Below, piece by piece: positions 1-7,927 of a stretch of 64,000 bases of DNA. The stretch's first letter is position 1. Every line of letters begins with the position of its first letter. The translations under genes and the position numbers were made by a program. The DNA comes from Streptomyces wedmorensis (lineage in GTDB: Bacteria > Actinomycetota > Actinomycetes > Streptomycetales > Streptomycetaceae). Below the pieces are notes generated by a model that saw only the letters and a program-made list of their open reading frames with translations, was not told the DNA's origin and made no database searches. Where the stretch lies: positions 1 to 64,000 of the forward strand of contig NZ_JNWK01000007.1 of assembly GCF_000716445.1 (NCBI RefSeq), in the 5' to 3' direction.

Positions 1-54
1 GCACCGGGTGCGGGTTCAGGCGCGGAAGCCTGGGCCCGGCAAGGGGCGCCGTCC

Positions 55-98
55 GTTGTGCCCACCCGTTCCGCCCCAGCGGAACGATTGCCCACAAC
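55..98. repeat. Nested inverted/direct repeat element
   Basis: The block has outer arms GTTGTG/CACAAC (55-60, 93-98), inner arms CGTTCCGC/GCGGAACG (67-74, 79-86) around a 4-base loop, and a direct repeat GCCCAC (60-65, 90-95). A second partial copy of its right half lies at 135-154 and matches 78-97 at 19 of 20 bases. It resembles short intergenic repeats common in Streptomyces, but I cannot check copy number. The rest of 1-204 holds no gene I can support. Confidence 0.6.
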
Positions 99-204
99 GA
101 GGCGGGGCGCAGGAGCGGGGGTGGGCACCGCCACAGCGGAACGAATGCCCACAAGGCGGGGGCGTGGGCTCACAGCGCGGGGCGCGGGCCCACCGCGTGG
201 GGCG

Positions 205-1164
205 TTAGGGGGAGGTGGCGGTGGAGAGGCGGGTGGAGAGGGTTTGGATGTAGGTGATGAGGGGCGGGGGGCCGTGGACGGTGAAGTCGACGTCGAGGAG
301 GGCGAGGCGGAGGGCGAGCCAGTCGACGGAGTCGGGGACACGCGCGCGCAGCCGGCAGCGTTCGGGACCGGCGGCCGTCGGCACGAGGTGCGCGGGAAGG
401 CGGGCGGCCACGACCTCGGCCGGGGCGGCGAACTCGACGTCCAGGTCGACCTCGCCGTGCGCCCGGGCCATCGACCGGGCCATGTAGGTGGCGGCGTCGC
501 CTGCGGGCAGCTCGCGCGGGGTGAAGCGCGCGCCGGTGGCGAACGGCTCGCTCACCCGGTCGACGCGGAAGGTCCGCCAGTCCTCGCGCCCGAGGTCGTA
601 GGCGACGAGGTACCAGCGGCGCCCGGTGGAGACGAGCCGGTACGGCTCGACGAGGCGTTTCGTCTCGGTGCCGTCCCCGGCCCGGTAGCCGAACCGCAGC
701 CGCTCGTGGCCGGTCACGGTGCCCGCGAGGGTGGTGAGGGTGGCGGGTGTGACGGTGACGCCGTCGCCCCTGACCAGGGGGATCGTCGCGTTCTGGAGGG
801 TGGAGACGCGGTGCCGGAGCCGGGTGGGCAGGACCTGTTCCAGCTTCGCCAGGGCCCGTACGGAGGCCTCCTCGACGCCTTCGATGGCGTGCCCGGCTCC
901 GGCCCGCAGGCCGACGGCGATCGCGACTGCCTCCTCGTCGTCGAGGAGCAGCGGCGGCATGGCCGTACCGGCGACGAGACGGTAGCCGCCGACCGCGCCG
1001 AGGGTCGCTTCGACGGGGTAGCCGAGGTCACGGAGGCGGTCGATGTCCCGGCGGATGGTGCGCGGGGAGACCGAGAGCCGTTCGGCGAGTTCGCTTCCGG
1101 GCCACTCGCGCGGGGTCTGGAGGAGCGAGAGCAGATTCAGGAGTCGTACCGGGGTGTCCGTCAT
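205..1164 (-). CDS. WYL-domain HTH transcriptional regulator (YafY type)
   Basis: This 319-residue protein has a DeoR/HTH_11-like winged helix at the N-terminus (about residues 5-60; LSVSPRTIRRDIDRLRDLGY) followed by a ligand-sensing WYL-type domain in the C-terminal half. Such proteins usually control a neighbouring gene in response to a small ligand. It is divergent from an MFS exporter at 1227, which is its likely target. I chose ATG at 1164 because a GGAAG sequence sits just upstream. The upstream in-frame ATG at 1185 would add MSRILED, has no ribosome site and lies inside the inverted repeat at 1183-1209. The specific ligand cannot be told. Confidence 0.85.
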   Translation of the reverse strand: MTDTPVRLLNLLSLLQTPREWPGSELAERLSVSPRTIRRDIDRLRDLGYPVEATLGAVGGYRLVAGTAMPPLLLDDEEAVAIAVGLRAGAGHAIEGVEEASVRALAKLEQVLPTRLRHRVSTLQNATIPLVRGDGVTVTPATLTTLAGTVTGHERLRFGYRAGDGTETKRLVEPYRLVSTGRRWYLVAYDLGREDWRTFRVDRVSEPFATGARFTPRELPAGDAATYMARSMARAHGEVDLDVEFAAPAEVVAARLPAHLVPTAAGPERCRLRARVPDSVDWLALRLALLDVDFTVHGPPPLITYIQTLSTRLSTATSP

Positions 1165-1182
1165 GTCTTCCAGGATGCGGCT

Positions 1183-1209
1183 CATCTAGGACATCATTTG
1201 ACCTAGATG
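1183..1209. promoter_or_regulatory. Candidate operator of the WYL regulator/MFS pair
   Basis: CATCTAGG (1183-1190) and CCTAGATG (1202-1209) form a perfect 8-base inverted repeat with an 11-base spacer. It lies in the short gap between the divergent regulator and exporter starts, where an autoregulator would bind to control both. Binding by the WYL protein is inferred from position only. Confidence 0.55.
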
Positions 1210-1226
1210 GCTTCTATCTTCTTCCT

Positions 1227-2759
1227 ATGAGTTCACACGACGCCGTCACGGATGCGGCCCCCACCGACACGGGTGACAAGCGGCGCTGGATAGCGCTCGC
1301 CATCGTCATGACAGCCGCCTTCATGGATCTGGTCGACGCCACGATCGTCAACATCGCGATCCCCAGCATCGAGCGGGACCTCGGCGCCACCTTCGGGGCC
1401 ATCCAGTGGATCACCGCCGGGTACGCGCTCGCCTTCGCGGCCGGTCTGATCACCGGCGGCCGGCTCGGCGACATCTTCGGCCGCAAGCGCCTCTTCCTCC
1501 TCGGCACCGCCGGCTTCACGCTCGCCTCGGCGCTCTGCGGTTTCGCGGCCAACCAGGAGATGCTGGTCGGCTCCCGCCTCCTCCAGGGCGCGGCGGCCGC
1601 GATGATGGTGCCGCAGGTCCTGTCGATCATCCACGTCACGTTCCCGGCGCACGAGCGCGGCAAGGTCTTCGGGATGTTCGGCGCGATCATCGGTCTCGGC
1701 GCGGTCTCCGGCCCGCTGCTCGGCGCGCTGCTCACCCAGTGGAACATCGCGGGCCTGGAGTGGCGGCCGATCTTCCTGATCAACCTGCCGGTCGGCATCG
1801 CCGGCCTGCTCCTCGGCCGGAAGTTCATCACCGAGTCGAAGGCGCCGAAGGCGCTCCGGCTGGACATCGTCGGCATGCTCCTGGTGACGGCGGCGCTGCT
1901 CATGCTGATCTACCCGCTGACGCGCGGCCGTGAGCTGGACTGGCCGCTGTGGGGCCACCTGATGATGGCCGGCAGCCTGGCCGTCTTCGCGGCCTTCGTC
2001 GCGTACGAGAAGTACAAGACGAAGAAGGACGGCTCGCCGCTCGTCGAGCTGTCGCTGTTCAAGGTGAAGAGCTTCGCCGCCGGCATCGCGGTGCAGCTGA
2101 CCTTCGGTGTCGTGCTCGGCATCTTCTTCCTGGTCTGGACGCTGTACATGCAGATCGGGCTCGGCTGGAGCCCGCTGAAGGCGGGCCTGACCGGGGTGCC
2201 GTTCTCCATCGCCGTCTCGACGGCCGCCGGGCTCTCGGTGCAGAAGCTGGTGCCGCGCTTCGGCCGCAAGGTCCTCCAGGCCGGCGCGCTGACGATGATC
2301 GCGGGCATCCTGCTCTACTTCTTCGAGGCGGGCCGGTACGGGACCGGGATCCACTCCTGGCAGATGATCGCCCCGCTGGTGGTCATGGGCCTCGGCATGG
2401 GCCTGATCGTGGCCCCGCTGACGGACGCCGTGCTCTCCGAGGTGCCGCGCGAGCACGCCGGCTCGGCCTCGGGCCTGATCAACACGACCGGCCAGATGGG
2501 CAACGCCCTCGGACTCGGCCTCGTCTCGGTCGTCTTCTTCGGTGTGGTCGACGACCATCACATCCAGGCCCCGACCGAGGTGGGCGCGGCCTTCACGGAC
2601 GCCTTCCAGAACTCCCTCGGCTGGGCGGCCGGCGTACTCGCCGCGATCTTCCTCGTGATGTTCGCGCTCCCCGCGAAGCCCAAGCAGCACCTTGAGGGCG
2701 GCGACGGGGACGAGGACGCCCCCGAATCCGTCGAGAAGGAGCCGGCGCTCACGCACTGA
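1227..2759 (+). CDS. MFS drug exporter, DHA2 (14-TMS) type
   Basis: The 510-residue polytopic protein belongs to the EmrB/QacA-like DHA2 branch of the major facilitator superfamily. It has the early motif DLVDATIVNIAIPSI in helix 1 and the loop 2-3 motif GGRLGDIFGRKRLFL, with about 14 hydrophobic segments and a charged C-terminal tail. Members export drugs or other small hydrophobic compounds by proton antiport. The ATG at 1227 has no clear Shine-Dalgarno sequence, so a leaderless or very short leader mRNA is possible. It is divergent from the WYL regulator, which likely represses it, and ends at a strong hairpin terminator. The substrate is unknown. Confidence 0.9.
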   Translation: MSSHDAVTDAAPTDTGDKRRWIALAIVMTAAFMDLVDATIVNIAIPSIERDLGATFGAIQWITAGYALAFAAGLITGGRLGDIFGRKRLFLLGTAGFTLASALCGFAANQEMLVGSRLLQGAAAAMMVPQVLSIIHVTFPAHERGKVFGMFGAIIGLGAVSGPLLGALLTQWNIAGLEWRPIFLINLPVGIAGLLLGRKFITESKAPKALRLDIVGMLLVTAALLMLIYPLTRGRELDWPLWGHLMMAGSLAVFAAFVAYEKYKTKKDGSPLVELSLFKVKSFAAGIAVQLTFGVVLGIFFLVWTLYMQIGLGWSPLKAGLTGVPFSIAVSTAAGLSVQKLVPRFGRKVLQAGALTMIAGILLYFFEAGRYGTGIHSWQMIAPLVVMGLGMGLIVAPLTDAVLSEVPREHAGSASGLINTTGQMGNALGLGLVSVVFFGVVDDHHIQAPTEVGAAFTDAFQNSLGWAAGVLAAIFLVMFALPAKPKQHLEGGDGDEDAPESVEKEPALTH

Positions 2760-2778
2760 GCCCTCGGTCTGCGATGGA

Positions 2779-2818
2779 GAGGCCCCGGCCCCGGGATTCG
2801 TCCCGGGGCCGGGGCCTC
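2779..2818. terminator. Bidirectional hairpin terminator
   Basis: A perfect 18-bp stem (2779-2796 with 2801-2818) closes on a TTCG tetraloop between two convergent genes, the MFS exporter and the DUF6227-like gene. There is no U tract, as is usual for Streptomyces terminators. Confidence 0.85.
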
Positions 2819-2849
2819 CCTCTGTGTGCGAGCGGCCGGCGGTGCCGGG

Positions 2850-3692
2850 TCAGCGGACGCGGGAGCGGTGCCGCATCGCTTCGCGGGCCGCGTCCTCGGA
2901 GTCGTACACCTCGCACATGTGGCGGCCGTCGGGGGTCGCGGTGTGCTCGACCTCCCAGAGGCTGACCTCGCTGCCGTCGAGCAGCAGGAACTGGTGCTCG
3001 TAGAGGGTGAAGCCGGCGTCTCGGCCGCCCTCGATCGGGCAGTGGCGTCCGAAGGCCTGGGTGATGTGGTGGGCGAAGGCCAGGCGGAGACGGCGGACCG
3101 TGGGCTCGCCCGGCCGGTCCGCGTTCTCCGCGCGCCGCAGGACGCGGCGCGCGTGGTCGGCGGAGTTGTCCGGCACGTACATCCGGGGCTGGGCCGGTAT
3201 CGGGCGGGCGAGCAGGGCGCTCAGCAGCTCCAGGTCGTCGTCATCGTCGAGGGCGCGGCCGTTTGAGCGCTCGACGGTCCAGCCGGGCAGCGGTCCGGTC
3301 GGCAGCCGGGACGCGGCGAGCCGGGCCTCCGCCTCCTCCGCGTACAGCTCGTGCTGGAAGGCGCCGTCCCGGCCGGTGTTGTGCACGAGCTCCCAGAGGC
3401 TGAGCGCGCTTCCGTCGGGCAGCAGATACGTGTGGCGGTGGGTGGTGCGGTGCAGCGACGCGCTGTGGTGCGAGGAGTGCAGCGCGCTGGAGTGCGCGAG
3501 CGCCGAACCGAGGCGCTCGACGGTCGAGTCGGGCAGGTCGAAGGAGTTGAGCGCCCGGCCGAGGAGGCGCTCAAGGTGCGTCTCGGTCGTCTCGAAGGGA
3601 TCGTGAGGATCCTGCGGATCGTTCAAGAGGGTCTCCAGGCCGTCGCCGCATGTCACTTGGTGCTTGCTTAACGTAGTCCCTGGGTCTGACAT
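2850..3692 (-). CDS. DUF6227-like protein with internal duplication
   Basis: The 280-residue soluble protein of unknown function matches what I recall of the Streptomyces DUF6227 family (HLERLLGRALNSFDLPDSTV near residue 40). Its middle and its C-terminus carry two copies of one module: LLPDGSALSLWELVHNT with an acidic EAEARLAA helix, and LLLDGSEVSLWEVEHTA with DSEDAAREAM. No catalytic motif, signal peptide or membrane segment is seen. The start is uncertain: ATG at 3692 has no ribosome site and would place a TTA leucine codon at position 8, implying bldA dependence; GTG at 3656 would exclude it. The gene stands alone between a terminator and the peptidase. Confidence 0.75.
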   Translation of the reverse strand: MSDPGTTLSKHQVTCGDGLETLLNDPQDPHDPFETTETHLERLLGRALNSFDLPDSTVERLGSALAHSSALHSSHHSASLHRTTHRHTYLLPDGSALSLWELVHNTGRDGAFQHELYAEEAEARLAASRLPTGPLPGWTVERSNGRALDDDDDLELLSALLARPIPAQPRMYVPDNSADHARRVLRRAENADRPGEPTVRRLRLAFAHHITQAFGRHCPIEGGRDAGFTLYEHQFLLLDGSEVSLWEVEHTATPDGRHMCEVYDSEDAAREAMRHRSRVR

Positions 3693-3764
3693 CGTGTCCG
3701 GGGTTCGGGAAAACGAAGGGCCCGCCCGGGAAGTTCCCGCCCGTCCTCCTCAACTCCCTTGGGC

Positions 3765-4859
3765 TTACCGGAAGTACGCGTCTGTGTCAGGTCCGTACAG
3801 CTCGCGGTACGACGGGAAGTCGCCGCCCGGCCCGCGCAGCCCGCCCGGGGCGGCGAGGACGGCGCGGACGATCGCCCGGGTCACCAGGTCCGCGCCCGCG
3901 GCCAGGATCTCGTTCAGGGCGAGCGGACCCGGCGCCTCCGGCAGCTCCCGCGCCCCGGTCGCGACCGCGAAGACCGTGTCCCCGTCGTTCATCAGGTGCA
4001 CCGGACGCACCGCGCGCGCGATCCCGTCGTGCGCCGTGCCCGCGACCTTCCGCGCCTGGGCCCGGGTCAGCACCGCGTCCGTCGCGACGACGGCGAGCGT
4101 GGTGTTCAGCGGCGGCGGCGCGGACGCCTTCCGCGCCTCCGCGAGCCGCCGCCCGGCCGCCTCGTGGACCGAGGTCTCCGGGAAGACGAGCGGGCCCGCC
4201 GCGAAGTAGGCGCCGTAGGGGACGCCGTTCGTCGGGTCGACCGCCGCACCCACCGCGTTCACCACCACCAGCGCGCCCACCGTGATCCCCGACTCCAGGA
4301 CCGCGCTCGCCGTCCCCACCCCGCCCCGCAGGCCGCCGACCACGACCCCGGTGCCCGCGCCGACCGCGCCCGTCTCCACGCGCGCGTGGTCCCCGCTCGC
4401 GTCGGCCGCCTCCACCGCCGCCCGGCCCGTCGCCGCGTCCGGCCGGGCCGCGAAGTCGCCGCCACGCCCCAGGTCGAAGACGCACGCCGCCGGCACCACC
4501 GGCACCACGTGCGCCGGGTCTGGTCCCACCCGCACCCCGCGGTGCCGCTCCTCCAGCCAGGCCATCACCCCGGCCGCGGAGTCGAGCCCGTACGCGCTCC
4601 CGCCCGTGAGCACCACCGCGTCGATCCGCTGCACCACGTTCCGGGGGTCCAGCGCGTCCGTCTCCCGCGTGCCGGGGCCCCCGCCCCGTACGTCCACGGC
4701 CGCGACCATCCCGCCCGCCGGCGCGAGCACCACCGTCGTACCGCTCAGCGCCCCGGGCCCGGCCACGCGCGCGTGGCCCACCCGCAGACCGCTCACATCC
4801 GTGATCGCGTCCTGCCGGGACGTTCCTTCGGGACGGGACGCTCCTTCGGGATCTGTCAT
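3765..4859 (-). CDS. P1-family (DmpA-like) N-terminal nucleophile peptidase
   Basis: The 364-residue protein is related to the DmpA/L-aminopeptidase (peptidase S58/P1) family, whose members self-cleave to expose a nucleophile and hydrolyse N-terminal residues or small peptides and amides. Visible landmarks are DVSGLRVGHARV near the start, a GGSAYGLDSAAGVMAWLEE helix, DLGRGGDF, NAVGAAVDP and the NTTLAVVATDA segment where precursor cleavage and the nucleophile are expected. No signal peptide is present, so it should be cytoplasmic. The first 17 residues (PEGASRPEGTSR) are a short imperfect repeat and may not all be translated. Its natural substrate cannot be told. Confidence 0.85.
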   Translation of the reverse strand: MTDPEGASRPEGTSRQDAITDVSGLRVGHARVAGPGALSGTTVVLAPAGGMVAAVDVRGGGPGTRETDALDPRNVVQRIDAVVLTGGSAYGLDSAAGVMAWLEERHRGVRVGPDPAHVVPVVPAACVFDLGRGGDFAARPDAATGRAAVEAADASGDHARVETGAVGAGTGVVVGGLRGGVGTASAVLESGITVGALVVVNAVGAAVDPTNGVPYGAYFAAGPLVFPETSVHEAAGRRLAEARKASAPPPLNTTLAVVATDAVLTRAQARKVAGTAHDGIARAVRPVHLMNDGDTVFAVATGARELPEAPGPLALNEILAAGADLVTRAIVRAVLAAPGGLRGPGGDFPSYRELYGPDTDAYFR

Positions 4860-4925
4860 GTCCCCTACCTACCACGCGCTGTGCGCGGGCGCGGCCCGAA
4901 GGCGGCGGGCCCCGCCCGTCGGCCC

Positions 4926-6104
4926 TCAGCCGGCAGGCGTCGCCCGGGTCGCCGGGTTGCGGGCCGTCAGGGTCACGCCGATCGCGACCGTCGCAGCGGC
5001 GACGAGTCCGGCGCAGAGGACCGCCCAGCGGCCGGCGAACGAGCACATGAGGACGGCGAACGCCGACACCGGGAGGACCAGCTGCTGGGCGATGCCGACC
5101 TTGAAGTAGCGGGCGTGGAGGAGCCACACGGACAGCAGGAACACGGCCGACGGGATGGTGACCGAGGCCGAGGCGGCGAGCGTGGAGATGTGCGCCTTGC
5201 CCACGGACTGCTCGACGGCGATCTCGAGGCCCGCGCCGACGGCTGCGGCCGAGGTGAAGATCACGTAGTGGCCGTAGCCCCAGAGGAAGCCCTGGCGGCT
5301 GGAGGTCAGCCGGGAGTGGGCGGGCACGACGAAGTAGATCCACCAGGCGGCGAAGACGAGCAGCAGACCGCCGGCGGCGATCGGCAGCAGCTCGCCGAGC
5401 GCGTCGTTCTCGACGACGCCCGACTTCACGGCCACGGTCGCCGCGGCGACGGTCTCGCCGAGCACGATGATGGTGAACAGGCCGTACCGCTCGGCGATGT
5501 GGTGCGGGTGCCAGGTGCTGGGGGCGTCCTTCTCCGCGTACACGGGCACGGCCATCTCGACGAGCGCCATGGCCAGGAAGACCCACGGCCGGGCCGGCTC
5601 CGGCGCGAGGACCAGGGCGAGCCAGCCCACCTGGCAGGCGAGGACCCCGCCCGCGTACCGCCGGCACATCGTCCGCTCGGCGGGGTCCACGGCGTGGTGC
5701 GCCGCACGCAGCCACTGCGACGCCAGCGCCACGCGCATGACCAGGTAGCCGAGGTACACGATGAGGAAGTCGTGCTCCTCCGCGGCGCGGGAGATCCCCG
5801 CGGCGAGCACGAGCACACCGGCGATCTGGACCAGCGTCACGACGCGGTACAGCACGTCGTCGTTGTCGTACGCCGACGCGAACCACGTGAAGTTCATCCA
5901 CGCCCACCAGATCGCGAAGAACACCATCGCGTAGTTGGCGATCCCCTCGCCCGCGTGGCCCTCGGCGACCGCGTGCACGAGCTCCGCCCCCGCCTGCGCG
6001 ACGGCGACGACGAAGCACAGGTCGAAGAACAGCTCCAGGGGCGTGGCGGCCCGATGGGACTCCTCACGGGAGCGCGCGGTGAGAGGCAGAAACGGTTGTG
6101 TCAT
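4926..6104 (-). CDS. Low temperature requirement protein A (LtrA) family membrane protein
   Basis: The 392-residue integral membrane protein has about 10-12 hydrophobic segments and the LtrA signature TPLELFFDLCFVVAVAQAG near the N-terminus, with HHIAERYGLFTIIVLGE in the middle. LtrA was named from Listeria growth in the cold; its biochemical role is not established. I chose ATG at 6104; a GTG four codons upstream (6116) is also possible. The start abuts the decayed nirB-nirD reading frame on the opposite strand. It is the last gene of the minus-strand group that begins this window. Confidence 0.85.
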   Translation of the reverse strand: MTQPFLPLTARSREESHRAATPLELFFDLCFVVAVAQAGAELVHAVAEGHAGEGIANYAMVFFAIWWAWMNFTWFASAYDNDDVLYRVVTLVQIAGVLVLAAGISRAAEEHDFLIVYLGYLVMRVALASQWLRAAHHAVDPAERTMCRRYAGGVLACQVGWLALVLAPEPARPWVFLAMALVEMAVPVYAEKDAPSTWHPHHIAERYGLFTIIVLGETVAAATVAVKSGVVENDALGELLPIAAGGLLLVFAAWWIYFVVPAHSRLTSSRQGFLWGYGHYVIFTSAAAVGAGLEIAVEQSVGKAHISTLAASASVTIPSAVFLLSVWLLHARYFKVGIAQQLVLPVSAFAVLMCSFAGRWAVLCAGLVAAATVAIGVTLTARNPATRATPAG

Positions 6105-7780
6105 GCGCCCCAGCACAGCAGAGCGGGCCGCCCGCCCGCTCGCATGCCACGCGGGTGCGGGGTGGCGGGGCCGCCTCCGCGTACCGAGCGGCGACCAGGC
6201 CCGCCAGGCGCGGGCTCGTCGCGCCCGGCTACCGGAGGGCGGAGACGGTCGCGGATCGGCTCGCGGGCTCGGGCGCCACGGTGTTCACGGGCGCCGACAC
6301 GTCCACGAAGCTGAAGCTGCTCGGCGCGGACGTGGCGTCGTTCGGCGACCCGTTCGGGGAGGGACGGCAGGCCACCGAGATCGTGTTCTCGGACGGGCGG
6401 GAGGGCGTCTACAAGAAGCTGCCGCTCGGTCCGGAGGGGCGGCTCCTCGGCGGCATCCTGGTCGGCGACGCCGAGGCGTACGGCTCCCTCAGGCCGCACG
6501 CGGGACGGCCGCTCCCGGCGCCTCCCGAGTCGTTCCTGCTGCCGGCGAGCGGTGGTGCCGAGCCGCCGGGTGCGGATGCGCCGCCGGACGACGCCGTCGT
6601 CTGCTCCCGCCGCAACGTGACGAAGGGCGCGGTGGCCGGGGCGATCGCGGAGCACGGCCTGACCGACGTCGGCGGGATCAAGCGCCGCACGAAGGCGGGC
6701 ACGGGCCGCGGCGGCTGTGTGAACACCCTCCAGGCCGTCCTGGACTCGGCGGGCGTGGAGCGGGCGCACGGCCTGTGCGGGCACTTCCCCGACCTGTCCC
6801 GGCCCGAGGTCTACGCCCTGGTCAAGGCCGAACGGATCCGCTCCTTCACCGAGTTGGCGGAGCGGTACGGCTCCGGCGGATCCGGCGGCACCGGCTGCAC
6901 CGGCGGCTTCGGTGGCACCGTCTGCAAGCCGGTCGTCGCGAACGTCCTGGGCACCCTCGCGCCCGAGCTCGGCCTCCGGCACGTACTGGAGGGCGAGCAG
7001 GCCGCGCTCCAGGACTCCAACGACCTCTTCCTGGCCAACCTCCGGAAGGACGGCACCTATTCGGTGGTGCCGCGCGTGCCGGGCGGTGAGACCACCGCCG
7101 AGCAGCTGATCGTGATCGGCGAGGTGGCCAGGGACCACGGCCTCTACAGCAAGATCACCGGCGGTCGGCGGATCGACCTGTTCGGCGCGCGGAAGGAGGA
7201 ACTGCCGGTCATCTGGCGGCGGCTGACCGACGCGGGCATCGACCGCTTCCTCATGTACTACGTACGGACCGGGGAGCGGCTCGAACGCACCTCGGCGTGG
7301 CTGGAGCGGCTCGACGGTGGCCTCGGCCACCTGCGCGAGGTCCTGACCGACGACTCCCCCGGGATCTGCGCCGAGCTCGAAGCGCAGAGGGAGCGGCACG
7401 TCTCCGCCTATCGGGACGAGTGGCGGGCCGTCCTCGACGACCCGGCGGCCCTGGCCCGCTTCGAGCCGCACGTGGCGGGCGTGGAGTTCCTGGAGCCGGG
7501 GCGTGGGCGGGCCGCCGTCCTCGACGACGGCACCGAGGCGGCGCTGTTCCGGGACGGGGACGGCGGGGTGTACGCGGTGGGCAACCGGGACCCGTTCTCC
7601 GGCGCCGACGTCATCGCGAACGGGATCATGGGCACCCGGGACGGGGTGCCGGTGGTGGCGTCCCCCATGCACAAGCAGGAGTTCGACCTGCGGACCGGGG
7701 TCTGCCTCGACGACCCCGAGGTGTCCCTGCCGGTGCTCCCGGTGCTCCCGGTGCTCCCGGTCCCTCCGGCACGCCGCTGA
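6098..7780 (+). pseudogene. Decayed nirB-nirD nitrite reductase fusion, cofactor sites lost
   Basis: Homology to the large subunit NirB starts only at GLVAPGY (about 6212), so the usual N-terminal FAD/NAD(P)H domain (some 300 residues) is missing. The BFD-like [2Fe-2S] region survives but CSCHN reads CSRRN and GTGCGSC reads GTGRGGC. The ferredoxin-like half domain (EGEQAALQDSNDLFLANL) is intact, yet TDAGI then joins directly to DRFLMYYVRT, removing the stretch with all four siroheme/[4Fe-4S] cysteines. The C-terminus is a NirD-like domain (VVASPMHKQEFDLRTG) fused in frame, ending in an LPV repeat. Nitrite reduction is not possible as it stands. The frame is open, so a repurposed protein is not excluded. 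The true start is unknown; GTG 6098 lies within ltrA. Confidence 0.7.
7731..7757 (+). repeat. 9-bp tandem repeat at 3' end of nirBD remnant
   Basis: Three exact copies of CGGTGCTCC lie in tandem, followed by a partial fourth. They are in frame and encode repeated Pro-Val-Leu at the very end of the decayed nirB-nirD frame. Confidence 0.8.
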
Positions 7781-7927
7781 CGGGACCTACGCCCCCTCCG
7801 ACGGGCCGACCTACGCCCGCCCGTCCGGCGACCATCGGCACTCACGTACCCCTTGTGCCGCGGCGCAGCCTGGAAGGGCAAGGAAAGCCCCGCAGAGTCA
7901 GGGCCCCCGAAACATCAGGGAAGCGCC

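Noticed and set aside
58..1206. Plus-strand ORF across the WYL regulator
   Set aside because: It is antisense to a clear regulator and has only low-complexity sequence.
1233..2756. Long minus-strand ORF opposite the MFS exporter
   Set aside because: It is rich in Arg, Gly, His and Asp with no domain, a shadow of third-position GC bias. The same holds for 24235-27003, 13960-16143 and 53302-55215 on the minus strand.
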